This document shows, in pieces, positions 1 through 8,139 of a DNA stretch of 64,000 nt (positions are counted from its first letter, which is position 1; every line of letters begins with the position of its first letter). The DNA lies in contig NC_015556.1 in NCBI RefSeq assembly GCF_000213805.1, forward strand, positions 868,001 through 932,000, given 5' to 3'. Made by a program: the position numbers and the translations under genes. Source of the DNA: Pseudomonas fulva 12-X (lineage in GTDB: Bacteria > Pseudomonadota > Gammaproteobacteria > Pseudomonadales > Pseudomonadaceae). Under the pieces are notes generated by a model. That model searched no databases. It was given only the letters and a program-made list of their open reading frames with translations, and was not told where the DNA came from.

Positions 1-1139
1 CCGCGCAGGTCGTGACCCAGTGCCATCAGCGTGGCGACCGCCAATGGGCTGGCGAACTGGCCGATGTACAGGCAGCCGGTGAAACCGCCCAGGCCGCGGC
101 CGCGGGTGGTGGCGCTCAGGGCGTTCATCACCGGAGCCATGGCGTTGGGCACCAGGAGGCCGACGCCGAGGCCGTGGACGACCACCGCGATCAGCATGTC
201 CTGGTAGCTGCCGGCGTGGATCAGCAGCCACAGACCGCTGGCCATCAGCCCCAGTAGTAGGGCGTTGCAACCGGGGATGCCGAGGGCGCGGCGCAGCAGC
301 GGCCAGGCTATCGAGCCGCCGAGGCTGGACAGCAGGCCCAGGCCGGCGCAGGCGCCAATCATCGTGCTGGAGGTGATGCCCATGCTGGCCAGCAGCAGCG
401 GCGACTGCACCGGCACCACCACCGCCAGCACCATGCCGCCGAGAATCAGCAGGTAGCCGACCACCAGCCGCGGGATGGACACCGGTGTGTCGTCCGTCTC
501 GAGGCTGCTCGCCACCCGCACCGGCGGCTCCCAGAGCACGCGCAGCATCGCCGGAATCAACAGTAGTGGCAGCAGGTACAGGTAGAACGGCAGCCGCCAG
601 GACTGCTCGCCTAGCGCGCCGCCGATCACGAAGCACAGCGAGCCGACCAGGCCGATGGCGACCACCTGCAGGTTGACCAGGCGCATGCGATCCTCGCCCT
701 GCCAGTAGTCGGCGATCAGCGCCGCGCAGCAGGTCATGATCGCCGCCTCGGCGCAGCCGAACAGCAGCCGCGCGCCGACGATATGACTGAGGTCGTCGAG
801 CAGCGCCGGCAGCACGCCGAGCAGCGCATACATCAGCGTGGCGATGACCAGCAGCGCCTTGCGGCCCACGCGGTCGGCGATCCAGCCGGCCAGGGGGGCG
901 AACAGCGCAATTGCCAGGGCCGGCCCGGTGATGGCCAACGGCACCAGCACATCGGCGCGCGGCTCCAGCGGGCCGAATTCGGCGCCGAGCTTGGGCAGGA
1001 TGGGCGCGACCATCACCGAGCCCATGATGGTCAGGCTGCTGCCCAGTACCAGCACCAGCCCTTCGCGGCGGGTCACGGCCTGGCGTGTGCCGCCTTGGGA
1101 TGAGACGCTTTGGGATGACAAGGAAGATTCGATCGTCAT
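1..1139 (-). CDS. MFS transporter, C-terminus cut by the window edge
   Basis: Reading leftward from an ATG at 1139, the frame stays open to base 1, giving about 379 residues without a stop. After a polar N-terminus of about 22 residues it is a run of hydrophobic helices. The typical MFS loop 2-3 signature is present (GWIADRVGRKALL). The protein is probably an inner-membrane proton-driven exporter; the substrate cannot be told. It starts 10 bp after the stop of the SphA-like barrel gene on the same strand, so the two are probably co-transcribed, the barrel first. The family is clear; the missing C-terminus and the substrate are not. Confidence 0.85.
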   Translation of the reverse strand, partial: MTIESSLSSQSVSSQGGTRQAVTRREGLVLVLGSSLTIMGSVMVAPILPKLGAEFGPLEPRADVLVPLAITGPALAIALFAPLAGWIADRVGRKALLVIATLMYALLGVLPALLDDLSHIVGARLLFGCAEAAIMTCCAALIADYWQGEDRMRLVNLQVVAIGLVGSLCFVIGGALGEQSWRLPFYLYLLPLLLIPAMLRVLWEPPVRVASSLETDDTPVSIPRLVVGYLLILGGMVLAVVVPVQSPLLLASMGITSSTMIGACAGLGLLSSLGGSIAWPLLRRALGIPGCNALLLGLMASGLWLLIHAGSYQDMLIAVVVHGLGVGLLVPNAMAPVMNALSATTRGRGLGGFTGCLYIGQFASPLAVATLMALGHDLR

Positions 1140-1149
1140 GGCGGCCACC

Positions 1150-2079
1150 TCAGAAGCTGTACGCGACGCGCAGTGCGACGTTGTAGCCTTCGCTGCGGTT
1201 CTCGGCGCCGAACTCCTTGTAGGCGTGCAGCCACACCGGCGGCAGACCGGGTTTGAAGAAGCTCACGGCCGGGCCGACGGCGATGACACGGGCGCGGTTG
1301 CCGCTCTGCAGGTTGGGCGCGTCGTCATCGCTGATCTGCTGGTAGTAGTAACCGCCCAGGCCGACGGTCCAGGGACCGACGTGCTGGCCCACGGCGAGCT
1401 CGTGACGGTACTCGGTGCCGCTGCGGTAGTCGGTGGCGTGGTTGCGGCTGTTGATGTCCAGCTGCTGGCTGGACGACACCTCGAAGCCGCCGTCGCTGAT
1501 CCAGGTGGCGTTGAGCACCGGCGAGACGGTCCAGTGGTTGAGGCCGGGGGAGATCAGCCGGTTCTTGTCGTAGTCGCCGGTCGGCGCCTGGATCTGCAGG
1601 CTGGTGTTGACGAACAGGTTGCGCGAGATATCCCACTGCAGGATGAGTGGGGTGATCTGGGTGTCGGCCTGGCGGAACACTTCCTTCTCGAAGCGCAGTG
1701 GGCCGAACGGGGTATCCACTTTCAGGCGGGCGTCCATCTGGAAGAACGGCTGGACGATGGCGAAACCGTAGCGGGCGCCGAACAGCTGCCTGTCGGTCAT
1801 GCGGATGTAGGCCACGCCAAGCGACAGCACGTCCAACGAGAAGGCGTTGTTGACCTTCCTGCCGTCGCCATCCTTCAACTGGTTGGTGGAATAGTAGGCC
1901 GCGCGTACGCCCAGGGTGCCGAACGGCGTGGGCGGCGGCGTCATGCCGGCACCGAAGTCGTTGAGCCCGGCGGGCGTGGTAGGTGCCCCGTTTTCCGTGG
2001 CCTGGGCCTGACTGCCGAGCAGCAGGGTGGCGCCGAGAAGGGCGGATAGATGAACGAGTGACGCACGGCGAACCGTCAT
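1150..2079 (-). CDS. SphA-like outer-membrane beta-barrel (phenol MetA-degradation family)
   Basis: The 309-residue protein has a Sec signal peptide (about residues 1-27, ending SQAQA) and alternating amphipathic strands. It ends in an aromatic residue (VAYSF), as expected for BAM-dependent insertion. The length and features such as the repeated 'P' and 'G' turns and the LQIQAPTGDYD stretch fit the SphA / MetA-pathway barrel family, proposed to pass hydrophobic or aromatic compounds across the outer membrane. It lies directly upstream of an MFS gene (10 bp gap) and downstream of an AraC regulator on the same strand, suggesting a small regulated uptake or efflux unit. The transported compound is unknown. 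Confidence 0.75.
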   Translation of the reverse strand: MTVRRASLVHLSALLGATLLLGSQAQATENGAPTTPAGLNDFGAGMTPPPTPFGTLGVRAAYYSTNQLKDGDGRKVNNAFSLDVLSLGVAYIRMTDRQLFGARYGFAIVQPFFQMDARLKVDTPFGPLRFEKEVFRQADTQITPLILQWDISRNLFVNTSLQIQAPTGDYDKNRLISPGLNHWTVSPVLNATWISDGGFEVSSSQQLDINSRNHATDYRSGTEYRHELAVGQHVGPWTVGLGGYYYQQISDDDAPNLQSGNRARVIAVGPAVSFFKPGLPPVWLHAYKEFGAENRSEGYNVALRVAYSF

Positions 2080-2138
2080 GGCTGACCCCTTTTATTATTG
2101 TGTGGGAGGTCAGCCTAGGGCGGCTTCAACGCCTGCCG

Positions 2139-3143
2139 TTATCCGTTTTCAGCACAGTATTGGCGAGCCTCACGCAAGGTATCCGACGGCTTGCAGCCGA
2201 ACAGCTGGCGGTAGTCGCTGGCGAAGCGGCTCAGGTGCCAGAAGCCCCAGTTGGCGGCGATGCTCTGAACCGAATCGGTCTCGCTGGCGTGGCGCAATTG
2301 GCGGTGCACCGCGTTGAGGCGGATGGTGCGCAGGTAGGCGATCGGGTTGATGCCCAGCGCTTCCTGAAAGCAGTACTGCAGCTTGCGGCGGCTGGCGCCG
2401 ATCTGGTTGCACAGCTCGAGAATGTTGATCGGCCGCTCCGGGTGAGCCAGGGCGTAATCCCGGGCGCGGTCGACCATGCGCCGGCGCGCACTGGGCGACA
2501 GCGAGTGGTCGTCTTCGCTGTCGATCAGCTCCAGCAGATGCATGATCACCGCATCGCGGATGGCGCCGCGGATCGTCGCGTGGCCGAGCAGTGTGGCGCC
2601 GGGCGCCTGCTGGTCGAGCACACTGGCGAACAGGCTGATCAATTGCTGCTGATCGGTCTGGCCGAGCAACTGGTAACAGCGCGACAGGCGCTTCAGGTCG
2701 AGTTCGCGCTGCTGCTGGTGCAACGTGCGTTGCATCGACTGCTCGTCGATGGCGATGCACACCGCATCCAGATCGCCATGCACGCGCAGTTCCGGCAGCT
2801 GGGCGCCGTGGCCGATCAGCAGGCTGGGGGCGTGAATCGAATGGCCCCCGCAATGCACGTGCGGGTCGGCGCAGCGCATCGGCAGGGCGAAGACGATCGC
2901 GCCGGGCCAGGTGGCCGCCTGCTTGAGCATCGCCTGGTTGGCGCGGTCGCGGATCAACTGCATGCCGTCGAGCTGCACCTCGAGTATCTCGCCGCTGAAA
3001 CGCCCGGAGCTGAGTTGGTCGTAACGCAGCTGCCAGCCGGACAGTTGCGCGTGTTCCTCGACGTCGTGGGAGCGACGATAGCGGATCGCCGAGGGCGGGG
3101 CGCTAGGGGGCGAATCGGGCTGAGTAACGTGAGAACTGTGCAT
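2139..3143 (-). CDS. AraC-family transcriptional regulator
   Basis: This is a 334-residue regulator. The C-terminal third carries the two helix-turn-helix units of AraC proteins (about residues 230-330, including INILELCNQIGASRRKLQYC and the second-helix motif WGFWHLSRFASDYRQLFG). The N-terminal half is a variable sensor domain. The start was placed at the ATG at 3143 because AGAGG lies about 8 bases upstream; an in-frame upstream start at 3182 has no comparable site. It is encoded just upstream of the SphA-like barrel and MFS genes and divergently from another MFS gene (3409), so either or both are plausible targets. The effector is unknown. Confidence 0.85.
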   Translation of the reverse strand: MHSSHVTQPDSPPSAPPSAIRYRRSHDVEEHAQLSGWQLRYDQLSSGRFSGEILEVQLDGMQLIRDRANQAMLKQAATWPGAIVFALPMRCADPHVHCGGHSIHAPSLLIGHGAQLPELRVHGDLDAVCIAIDEQSMQRTLHQQQRELDLKRLSRCYQLLGQTDQQQLISLFASVLDQQAPGATLLGHATIRGAIRDAVIMHLLELIDSEDDHSLSPSARRRMVDRARDYALAHPERPINILELCNQIGASRRKLQYCFQEALGINPIAYLRTIRLNAVHRQLRHASETDSVQSIAANWGFWHLSRFASDYRQLFGCKPSDTLREARQYCAENG

Positions 3144-3408
3144 TTTCGAAACCTCTACTGCGGTCCGATGCGGTGTTCTCACGATAAGGCAATTTCCGTT
3201 CCGTAAAACCGATTAATGATTAATAGGATTAACTTGTGCCGAAATGGGATAGCCGATTGCGCTGGGGTCTGAAGGCTGTGCAGGCGTGAGGCAGGCGTCT
3301 AGATCGCACCATTGCCGCTGGGCATGAGCGTTATGCACCGCGTTCATTTGACCCTGGCGGCTTGAGTGCATAGGGTGGCGACCCGTTTTTCCTGACTCAA
3401 GGTCGCCC
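3144..3408. promoter_or_regulatory. Divergent intergenic region with GATTAA repeats
   Basis: This 265-bp spacer separates the divergent AraC gene and the MFS gene. It contains a local AT-rich patch with three direct GATTAA hexamers starting at 3211, 3218 and 3227. Such iterated short motifs in a divergent promoter region could be regulator sites or simply promoter-like AT-rich DNA. No gene was seen here. Confidence 0.35.
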
Positions 3409-4584
3409 ATGTCCGCTCGTCCCAAACTGCCGTTCACCATCTACCTGCTGGGTGCGACGATCTTCTCGCTGGTCACGGCCGAATTCATGGTCGCCGGTAT
3501 GATGCCGGCCCTGGCCGAGGCGTTTTCGGTGAGCCTGGGCGAGGTCGGCAACCTGATCGCCTTCTATGCCCTGGGCATGGCGCTCGGCGGCCCACCGGTG
3601 ACCGTGCTGCTGCTGTCGCGTGGCATCGGCAGCAAGCCGGCGCTGGTCGGCTTGCTGGCCGTGTACGTATTGGCCGGCGCGCTGGCCGCCGCGGCCACCA
3701 GCTACCCGGTGCTGGCCCTGGCGCGGATCATCATGGGCGTGTCCAGTGCGGCCTGCATCGGCCTGTGCATGACCCTGTGCGCGGCGATGGTCTCCAACCA
3801 GGAGCGCGGCCGTGCGGTGTCGGTGGTGCTCGCCGGGCTGATGCTGTCGCCAGTGGCCGGCGTGCCGATGACTGCCTGGATCGAGCAGCATTACGGGTGG
3901 CGTGCCAGCTCCTGGGCGGTGGTCGGCCTGGCGCTGGCCTGCACGCTGCTGGCCGCCATGCGCCTGCCCAAGGGCGAGGCCGGCGGCGAAGCGCCGCTCG
4001 GCGAGCAGATCAAATCCCTGCGCACCCGCCCGCTGTGGGGCGCCTACCTGACCAGCGGGCTGATCATCGGCGCCACCTTCGCGGCCTTCAGCTACTGCAC
4101 GCCGATCCTTATCCAGGAGGTCGGCCTGGCGCCCGGCCAGGTCGCACCGATGCTGGCGCTCTACGGCGTGGCCAACCTGATCGGCAACATGCTGGTCGGC
4201 CGCGTCGCCGACAGCCACACCATCGGCGTGGTGGGCCTGGGGCTGGCCATGATGGTGCTGGTGATGAGCATCTTCGCCCTGGCCGGCGACAACCTGTGGC
4301 TGAACCTCACCTGCTTTATCGCCATCGGCCTGACCGGCGTGGCGCTCAACCCGGCGATGGTCGCCCGGGTGATGAAGGCCGCTGAGCCCGGCGCCCTGGT
4401 CAACACCCTGCACACCTCGGTGATCACCGCCGGGCTGGCGTTCGGCAGCTGGGCCGGTGGCGCGGCCATCGAAGCCGGCTACGGCCTGCGCGCGCCGTTG
4501 TGGGTCGGCGCCGCCATCGCCCTGGTGGGCCTGCTCAGCGTGATTCGTCCGCTGGCCAGCCGCCGCATGGTCGGCACCTGCTAG
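3409..4584 (+). CDS. MFS transporter, DHA1/AraJ-like exporter
   Basis: This 391-residue integral membrane protein has about twelve hydrophobic helices in two halves and no signal peptide. It begins MSARPKLPFTIYLLG and carries the DHA1-type early motif around EFMVAGMMPALAEAF, resembling sugar-efflux and drug-efflux transporters of the AraJ/YdhP type. It is divergent from the AraC regulator at 2139-3143. Its last 4 bases overlap the end of the convergent histidine-kinase gene. The substrate is not predictable from sequence; the family is secure. Confidence 0.85.
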   Translation: MSARPKLPFTIYLLGATIFSLVTAEFMVAGMMPALAEAFSVSLGEVGNLIAFYALGMALGGPPVTVLLLSRGIGSKPALVGLLAVYVLAGALAAAATSYPVLALARIIMGVSSAACIGLCMTLCAAMVSNQERGRAVSVVLAGLMLSPVAGVPMTAWIEQHYGWRASSWAVVGLALACTLLAAMRLPKGEAGGEAPLGEQIKSLRTRPLWGAYLTSGLIIGATFAAFSYCTPILIQEVGLAPGQVAPMLALYGVANLIGNMLVGRVADSHTIGVVGLGLAMMVLVMSIFALAGDNLWLNLTCFIAIGLTGVALNPAMVARVMKAAEPGALVNTLHTSVITAGLAFGSWAGGAAIEAGYGLRAPLWVGAAIALVGLLSVIRPLASRRMVGTC

Positions 4585-5921
4585 CGTTCCAGAAGCGGTA
4601 GCTGCACCCGGAACAGGGCGCCGCCCCCTTCGGCATCCTCGACCGTGATGCGCCCGTCGTGGGCGCGCACGATCTCCTGCACCAGGTGCAGGCCAAGGCC
4701 ATGGCCTGGCTGCTCGGTCTTGCCGCGATAGAAGGGCTGGAAGATCTGCTCGCGATCCTGCGGCGTCACGCCAGGGCCCTGGTCGGCCACCGCCACGCTG
4801 CCGTCGACGCCGATGCGCAGGCTGATGGTGCCGACTCCGGCGCCGTGCACCAGGGCATTCTGCAGCAGATTGGTGATCACCCGGCTCAGGGCACTGGCCT
4901 GGCCCATCACCCACACTGGCTGTTCGGGCGCTTCCAGCACCAGGTCATCGCAGCGCGTCAGCGCCAGAGGCGCGATATCGGAGATCACCTCGCGGCCCAG
5001 GGCCACCAGATCCACCGGCGCGAACTCCAGCTTCGGTGTCTGCAATCGTTGCAGATCGAGCAACTGCTCGGCCACCGTGGCCAGGCGCGCCAGGTCGATC
5101 TGCAGCATGGTTTTGATCGGGTGCGCCGGTATGCCGTCCAGGCGCGCCATCAGCACGGCGATCGGCATGCGCAGCTCATGGGCGGCGTCACGCAGGAAGC
5201 GGTCGCGGGCGTGGTAGGCCTTGCTGGAGCGCTCCATGGCCGCGTTGAAGGCGCTGACCAGCGGGCGGATCTCCCGCGGCACCGAGTCCTCGGGCAGGTG
5301 CGCATCGGGCTGGGATATATCCAGCGCCGCGGCGCGGCCGGCCAGCCGACGCACACTGCGCATGGCGCGCAGCACCACGATAGGCGTGGCCAGCAGGGTG
5401 AACAGCAGCAGCGGGGTCAGGAAGTAGGGGCTGAGCAGCCCGGTGGCCTGGACGATCAGGCTGGTGAACGTCAGGTCCGCGACGCCGCCGACCATGATGT
5501 GCACCCGTTGCCCCTGAATTTCCTTGACCTCGATTCGCATGGTCAGCTGGCGGTGTTGCGGCAGCGTGCGTATCTGCGAGATGCCGAGCACCGGCAGGTA
5601 GTTGGCCAGCTCGCGGTATTCGCCCGGCACGCTGCCGAGCTCCTTGCGGCGCCCGTTACCGTCGGCGATCACCACCCACAGGCCGGGGTTGGTGGCCTGT
5701 AGCTTGCGCAACGACTCGTTGGACGCGAACACCAGCCCTTCGGGTTGCACCGAGATGGATTCTTCCAGCGCCTCGATCACCGCGTCGTCCATGAAGGTGA
5801 ACTGGTCGTCGATGATGTGATAGAGCGTGCCGGCAATCGCCGTTATCAGCACCACCACCTGCATGATGCACAGTGACCACAGCAGCCGACCGATCAGCGA
5901 TGGGTTGTGGGCAGCTTTCAT
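4581..5921 (-). CDS. Sensor histidine kinase, QseC/PmrB-like
   Basis: The 446-residue membrane kinase has TM1 at about residues 13-38, a periplasmic sensor of about 130 residues, and TM2 at about 165-190. A HAMP-like linker follows, then the dimerisation box with phosphoacceptor His (DAAHELRMPI, about residue 248). The ATPase domain has N box NLLQNALVHG, G1 VADQGPGV and G2 GHGLGLHLV. The ATG overlaps the stop of the upstream response regulator (ATGA-type), so the two form an operon and a cognate pair. The signal is unknown; sensors of this layout often respond to cations or peptides, but nothing here shows that. Confidence 0.92.
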   Translation of the reverse strand: MKAAHNPSLIGRLLWSLCIMQVVVLITAIAGTLYHIIDDQFTFMDDAVIEALEESISVQPEGLVFASNESLRKLQATNPGLWVVIADGNGRRKELGSVPGEYRELANYLPVLGISQIRTLPQHRQLTMRIEVKEIQGQRVHIMVGGVADLTFTSLIVQATGLLSPYFLTPLLLFTLLATPIVVLRAMRSVRRLAGRAAALDISQPDAHLPEDSVPREIRPLVSAFNAAMERSSKAYHARDRFLRDAAHELRMPIAVLMARLDGIPAHPIKTMLQIDLARLATVAEQLLDLQRLQTPKLEFAPVDLVALGREVISDIAPLALTRCDDLVLEAPEQPVWVMGQASALSRVITNLLQNALVHGAGVGTISLRIGVDGSVAVADQGPGVTPQDREQIFQPFYRGKTEQPGHGLGLHLVQEIVRAHDGRITVEDAEGGGALFRVQLPLLER

Positions 5922-6625
5922 CGGCTTTCCTTGAGCAGGTAGCCGACGCCGCGGATCACCGCAATTTCCACGCCGGCCTCGGCATCCTTGAGCGCCCGGC
6001 GCAGCCTCGATACGTGGGCGTCCAGGGCGTTGGACTGGATCTCGTCGGCCAGGCCATACACCGCCTCGTGAAGATTTTCACGCAGCACGGTGCGGCCCTG
6101 GCGGTAGATCAGCGCCTCGAGAATCAACAGCTGGCGCCGTGGCAACGGCAGCGCCTGGCCGTCGACGATGGCCTCGCGGGCGCTGAAATCGAAGGACAGC
6201 GCGCCCAGCGTGGCGGTGGGCAGAATCATCGCCGCCGGGCGCCGGGCGATGGCCCGCACCCGGGCCAGCAACTCGTCGACCGCCACCGGCTTGACCAGGT
6301 AATCGTCGGCGCCGCCATCCAGACCATCGACCCGTTCGGCGATCTCGCCACGGGCGGTGAGCAGCACGATGGGTAACGCCGGGCACAGCCGCCGGGCGGT
6401 AGCGATAAAGCCCACGCCATCGCCATCGGGCAGCCCGCGGTCGAGGATCAGCAGGTCATGCACGTTCAGCCGCAGGGTCGCGCCTGCCGCGGCCAGCGAA
6501 TGCACGCAGTCGACCAGCAAGCCATGCCGGCCCAGCGCCTCTTGCAGGGCCTGGGCCATGGGCAGGTCATCTTCGACGAGGAGGATTCGCAAGGTGGTGT
6601 ACCGCGGTTTATCGGAGCTGCACAT
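5918..6625 (-). CDS. OmpR-family response regulator
   Basis: The receiver domain (about residues 10-125) has the acidic pair in LLVEDD, the phospho-acceptor Asp in LLILDRGLPDGDG, Thr in VLLTARG, and Lys in YLVKPV. A winged-helix OmpR/PhoB DNA-binding domain follows (about 135-225; VSRLRRALKDAEAG, GVGYLL). The ATG at 6625 gives 235 residues; an upstream in-frame TTG (6655) would add ten residues but looks weaker, and a later TTG at 6592 is also possible. It is translationally coupled to the histidine kinase downstream. The targets are unknown. Confidence 0.92.
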   Translation of the reverse strand: MCSSDKPRYTTLRILLVEDDLPMAQALQEALGRHGLLVDCVHSLAAAGATLRLNVHDLLILDRGLPDGDGVGFIATARRLCPALPIVLLTARGEIAERVDGLDGGADDYLVKPVAVDELLARVRAIARRPAAMILPTATLGALSFDFSAREAIVDGQALPLPRRQLLILEALIYRQGRTVLRENLHEAVYGLADEIQSNALDAHVSRLRRALKDAEAGVEIAVIRGVGYLLKESR

Positions 6626-6783
6626 AGTAGCGGAGGCGGAAAAACCACGGCGCAATGTTCAGGCAATGTTACCGGGTGAGCATCGCCTGCAACGGCCAAC
6701 CGGCCGCCGAGGCAAGGTAGCCGCCGCCCACAAGGCGATGCCGGCGCGCTGCGCCTGTGCACAACGCTTGGGTGGGGTGAGGC

Positions 6784-7305
6784 ATGAGTCGCACGTTCGT
6801 GGTTTTCGGGGCGCACAACAGCGTGGGTGCGCTGGCCGCCCGACAGTATGGCAACCAGGGTTATGACGTGGTGCTGGTGGCCGACCACGCGCATTGCGTG
6901 AAGGCATTGATCAGCGTGCTGGAAAGCGAAGATATCGCCACCCGCACCTTTACCGGTGACCTGTCGCACCCGGAGCAGGCCCGCGCGATGATCCGCTCCA
7001 TTCGCAGCAGCGTCGGGCCCATCGACGCCATGTATTACGGCCTGGATTCCAGCAATGGGCCGCATCACGTCGCCGAGGCTAGCGAACTGAGCCTGGCCGC
7101 GGTGGTAAGCGAGCTGCTGCCGGACATGCGCTCGCGCAAGGCCGGCGCCATCCTGCTCGATGCGGACGCCGCGAACCTGTTGTGTGTCCACGGCGTCGAT
7201 GCGCAGTACTGCCTGCAATGTCTGGAAGAGGCGCGCACCTGTGAAGGTGTGCAGGTGGGCACGCTCAGCGTGAGTGCACTGATCGGCGGCCAGCGCGCCT
7301 GCTGA
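6784..7305 (+). CDS. Short SDR-like protein, apparently lacking the catalytic motif
   Basis: The 173-residue protein begins with a Rossmann-type strand (TFVVFGAHNSVGALAARQYG), with GAHNSVG in place of the usual TGxxxGIG. An acidic patch follows at the place where SDRs read the cofactor (FTGDLSHPEQ). It ends where a complete SDR (about 250 residues) would still be expected, and no YxxxK catalytic pair is visible. It could be a genuine short SDR-fold protein without dehydrogenase activity or a truncated relic, but the frame is intact. An RBS-like GGGGTGAGGC precedes the ATG. It is divergent from the response-regulator gene. Confidence 0.65.
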   Translation: MSRTFVVFGAHNSVGALAARQYGNQGYDVVLVADHAHCVKALISVLESEDIATRTFTGDLSHPEQARAMIRSIRSSVGPIDAMYYGLDSSNGPHHVAEASELSLAAVVSELLPDMRSRKAGAILLDADAANLLCVHGVDAQYCLQCLEEARTCEGVQVGTLSVSALIGGQRAC

Positions 7306-7412
7306 GTACGCCACGGCAGTGCCATTGGCAGTTGCCTCGCCGGCCATTGGGCGACAGAATCGCCGGCCGCGCGGCCAAGCCCTGGTTACGCGCGCTGACC
7401 TCGAGGCCGCCG

Positions 7413-8123
7413 TTGAACCCACGCCAACTCTCCGCACGCCTTGAGCGCGTTGCCGCCCAGGTGCCCGCCGGTGCGCGGCTGGCCGATATCGGCACCGACC
7501 ACGGCTACCTGCTCGTTGCGCTGATGCAGCGTGGGGTGATCAGCGCGGCGGTGGCCGGCGAGGTGGCGCTGACGCCGCTGCGAGCGGTCGAGCGCAGCGT
7601 GGGCGAGAACGAATTGGGTGATCGCATCGCCGTGCGCCTGGCCGACGGTCTGGCGGCCATCGAGCCTGGCGACGGCATCACCGCCATCAGTTTTTGTGGC
7701 ATGGGCGGCGAGACCATTCGCGACATCCTCGCGCGGGACAAGGCGCGGCTCGCCGGCCACGAGTTATTGATCCTGCAACCCAATGGCGGCGAGCAGCCGC
7801 TGCGCCAGTGGCTGATGGATAACGGCTTCCGCATCCACCATGAAGAGCTGCTGCAGGAAAACCGCTTCTTCTACGAAATCATCGTCGCCGCGCCCGGCGA
7901 GCCGACGCGCTACAGCGAACCTGAGCTGTATTTCGGCCCGCTGTTGCTGCAAGACCGCAGCCCGGCTTTTCTCGCCAAGTGGCAGCGTCTGCTGCGCCTC
8001 AAGCAGCAAACCCTGGCCAGCCTGGCCCGCGCTCAGCAGGGCCCGACGGACGAAAAACTGGAGCGCCAGGTGCGCTGGATCGACGAGATGCTGGCAGCAG
8101 GCGGCAGTTCAGCGAAGCGCTGA
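7413..8123 (+). CDS. trmK: tRNA (adenine(22)-N1)-methyltransferase TrmK
   Basis: This is a class I SAM-dependent methyltransferase of the TrmK (DUF633) family, which methylates N1 of A22 in the D-arm of some tRNAs. Motif I is visible as LADIGTDHGYL, followed by the family signatures SFCGMGGETI and ILQPNGGE. A C-terminal helical extension rich in Leu, Arg and Gln is typical. The start was placed at TTG 7413 (235-residue class protein beginning NPRQLSARLERV) because GAGG lies about 6 bases upstream and the family begins here. An upstream TTG at 7332 would add 27 poorly conserved residues. The enzyme family is secure; the exact start is not. Confidence 0.85.
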   Translation: MNPRQLSARLERVAAQVPAGARLADIGTDHGYLLVALMQRGVISAAVAGEVALTPLRAVERSVGENELGDRIAVRLADGLAAIEPGDGITAISFCGMGGETIRDILARDKARLAGHELLILQPNGGEQPLRQWLMDNGFRIHHEELLQENRFFYEIIVAAPGEPTRYSEPELYFGPLLLQDRSPAFLAKWQRLLRLKQQTLASLARAQQGPTDEKLERQVRWIDEMLAAGGSSAKR

Positions 8124-8139
8124 ATCCGCCGCACTCATA

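Noticed and set aside
3397..4914. A 505-codon minus-strand frame over the MFS gene
   Set aside because: Shadow of the MFS and kinase genes; Gln/His/Arg-rich without motifs.
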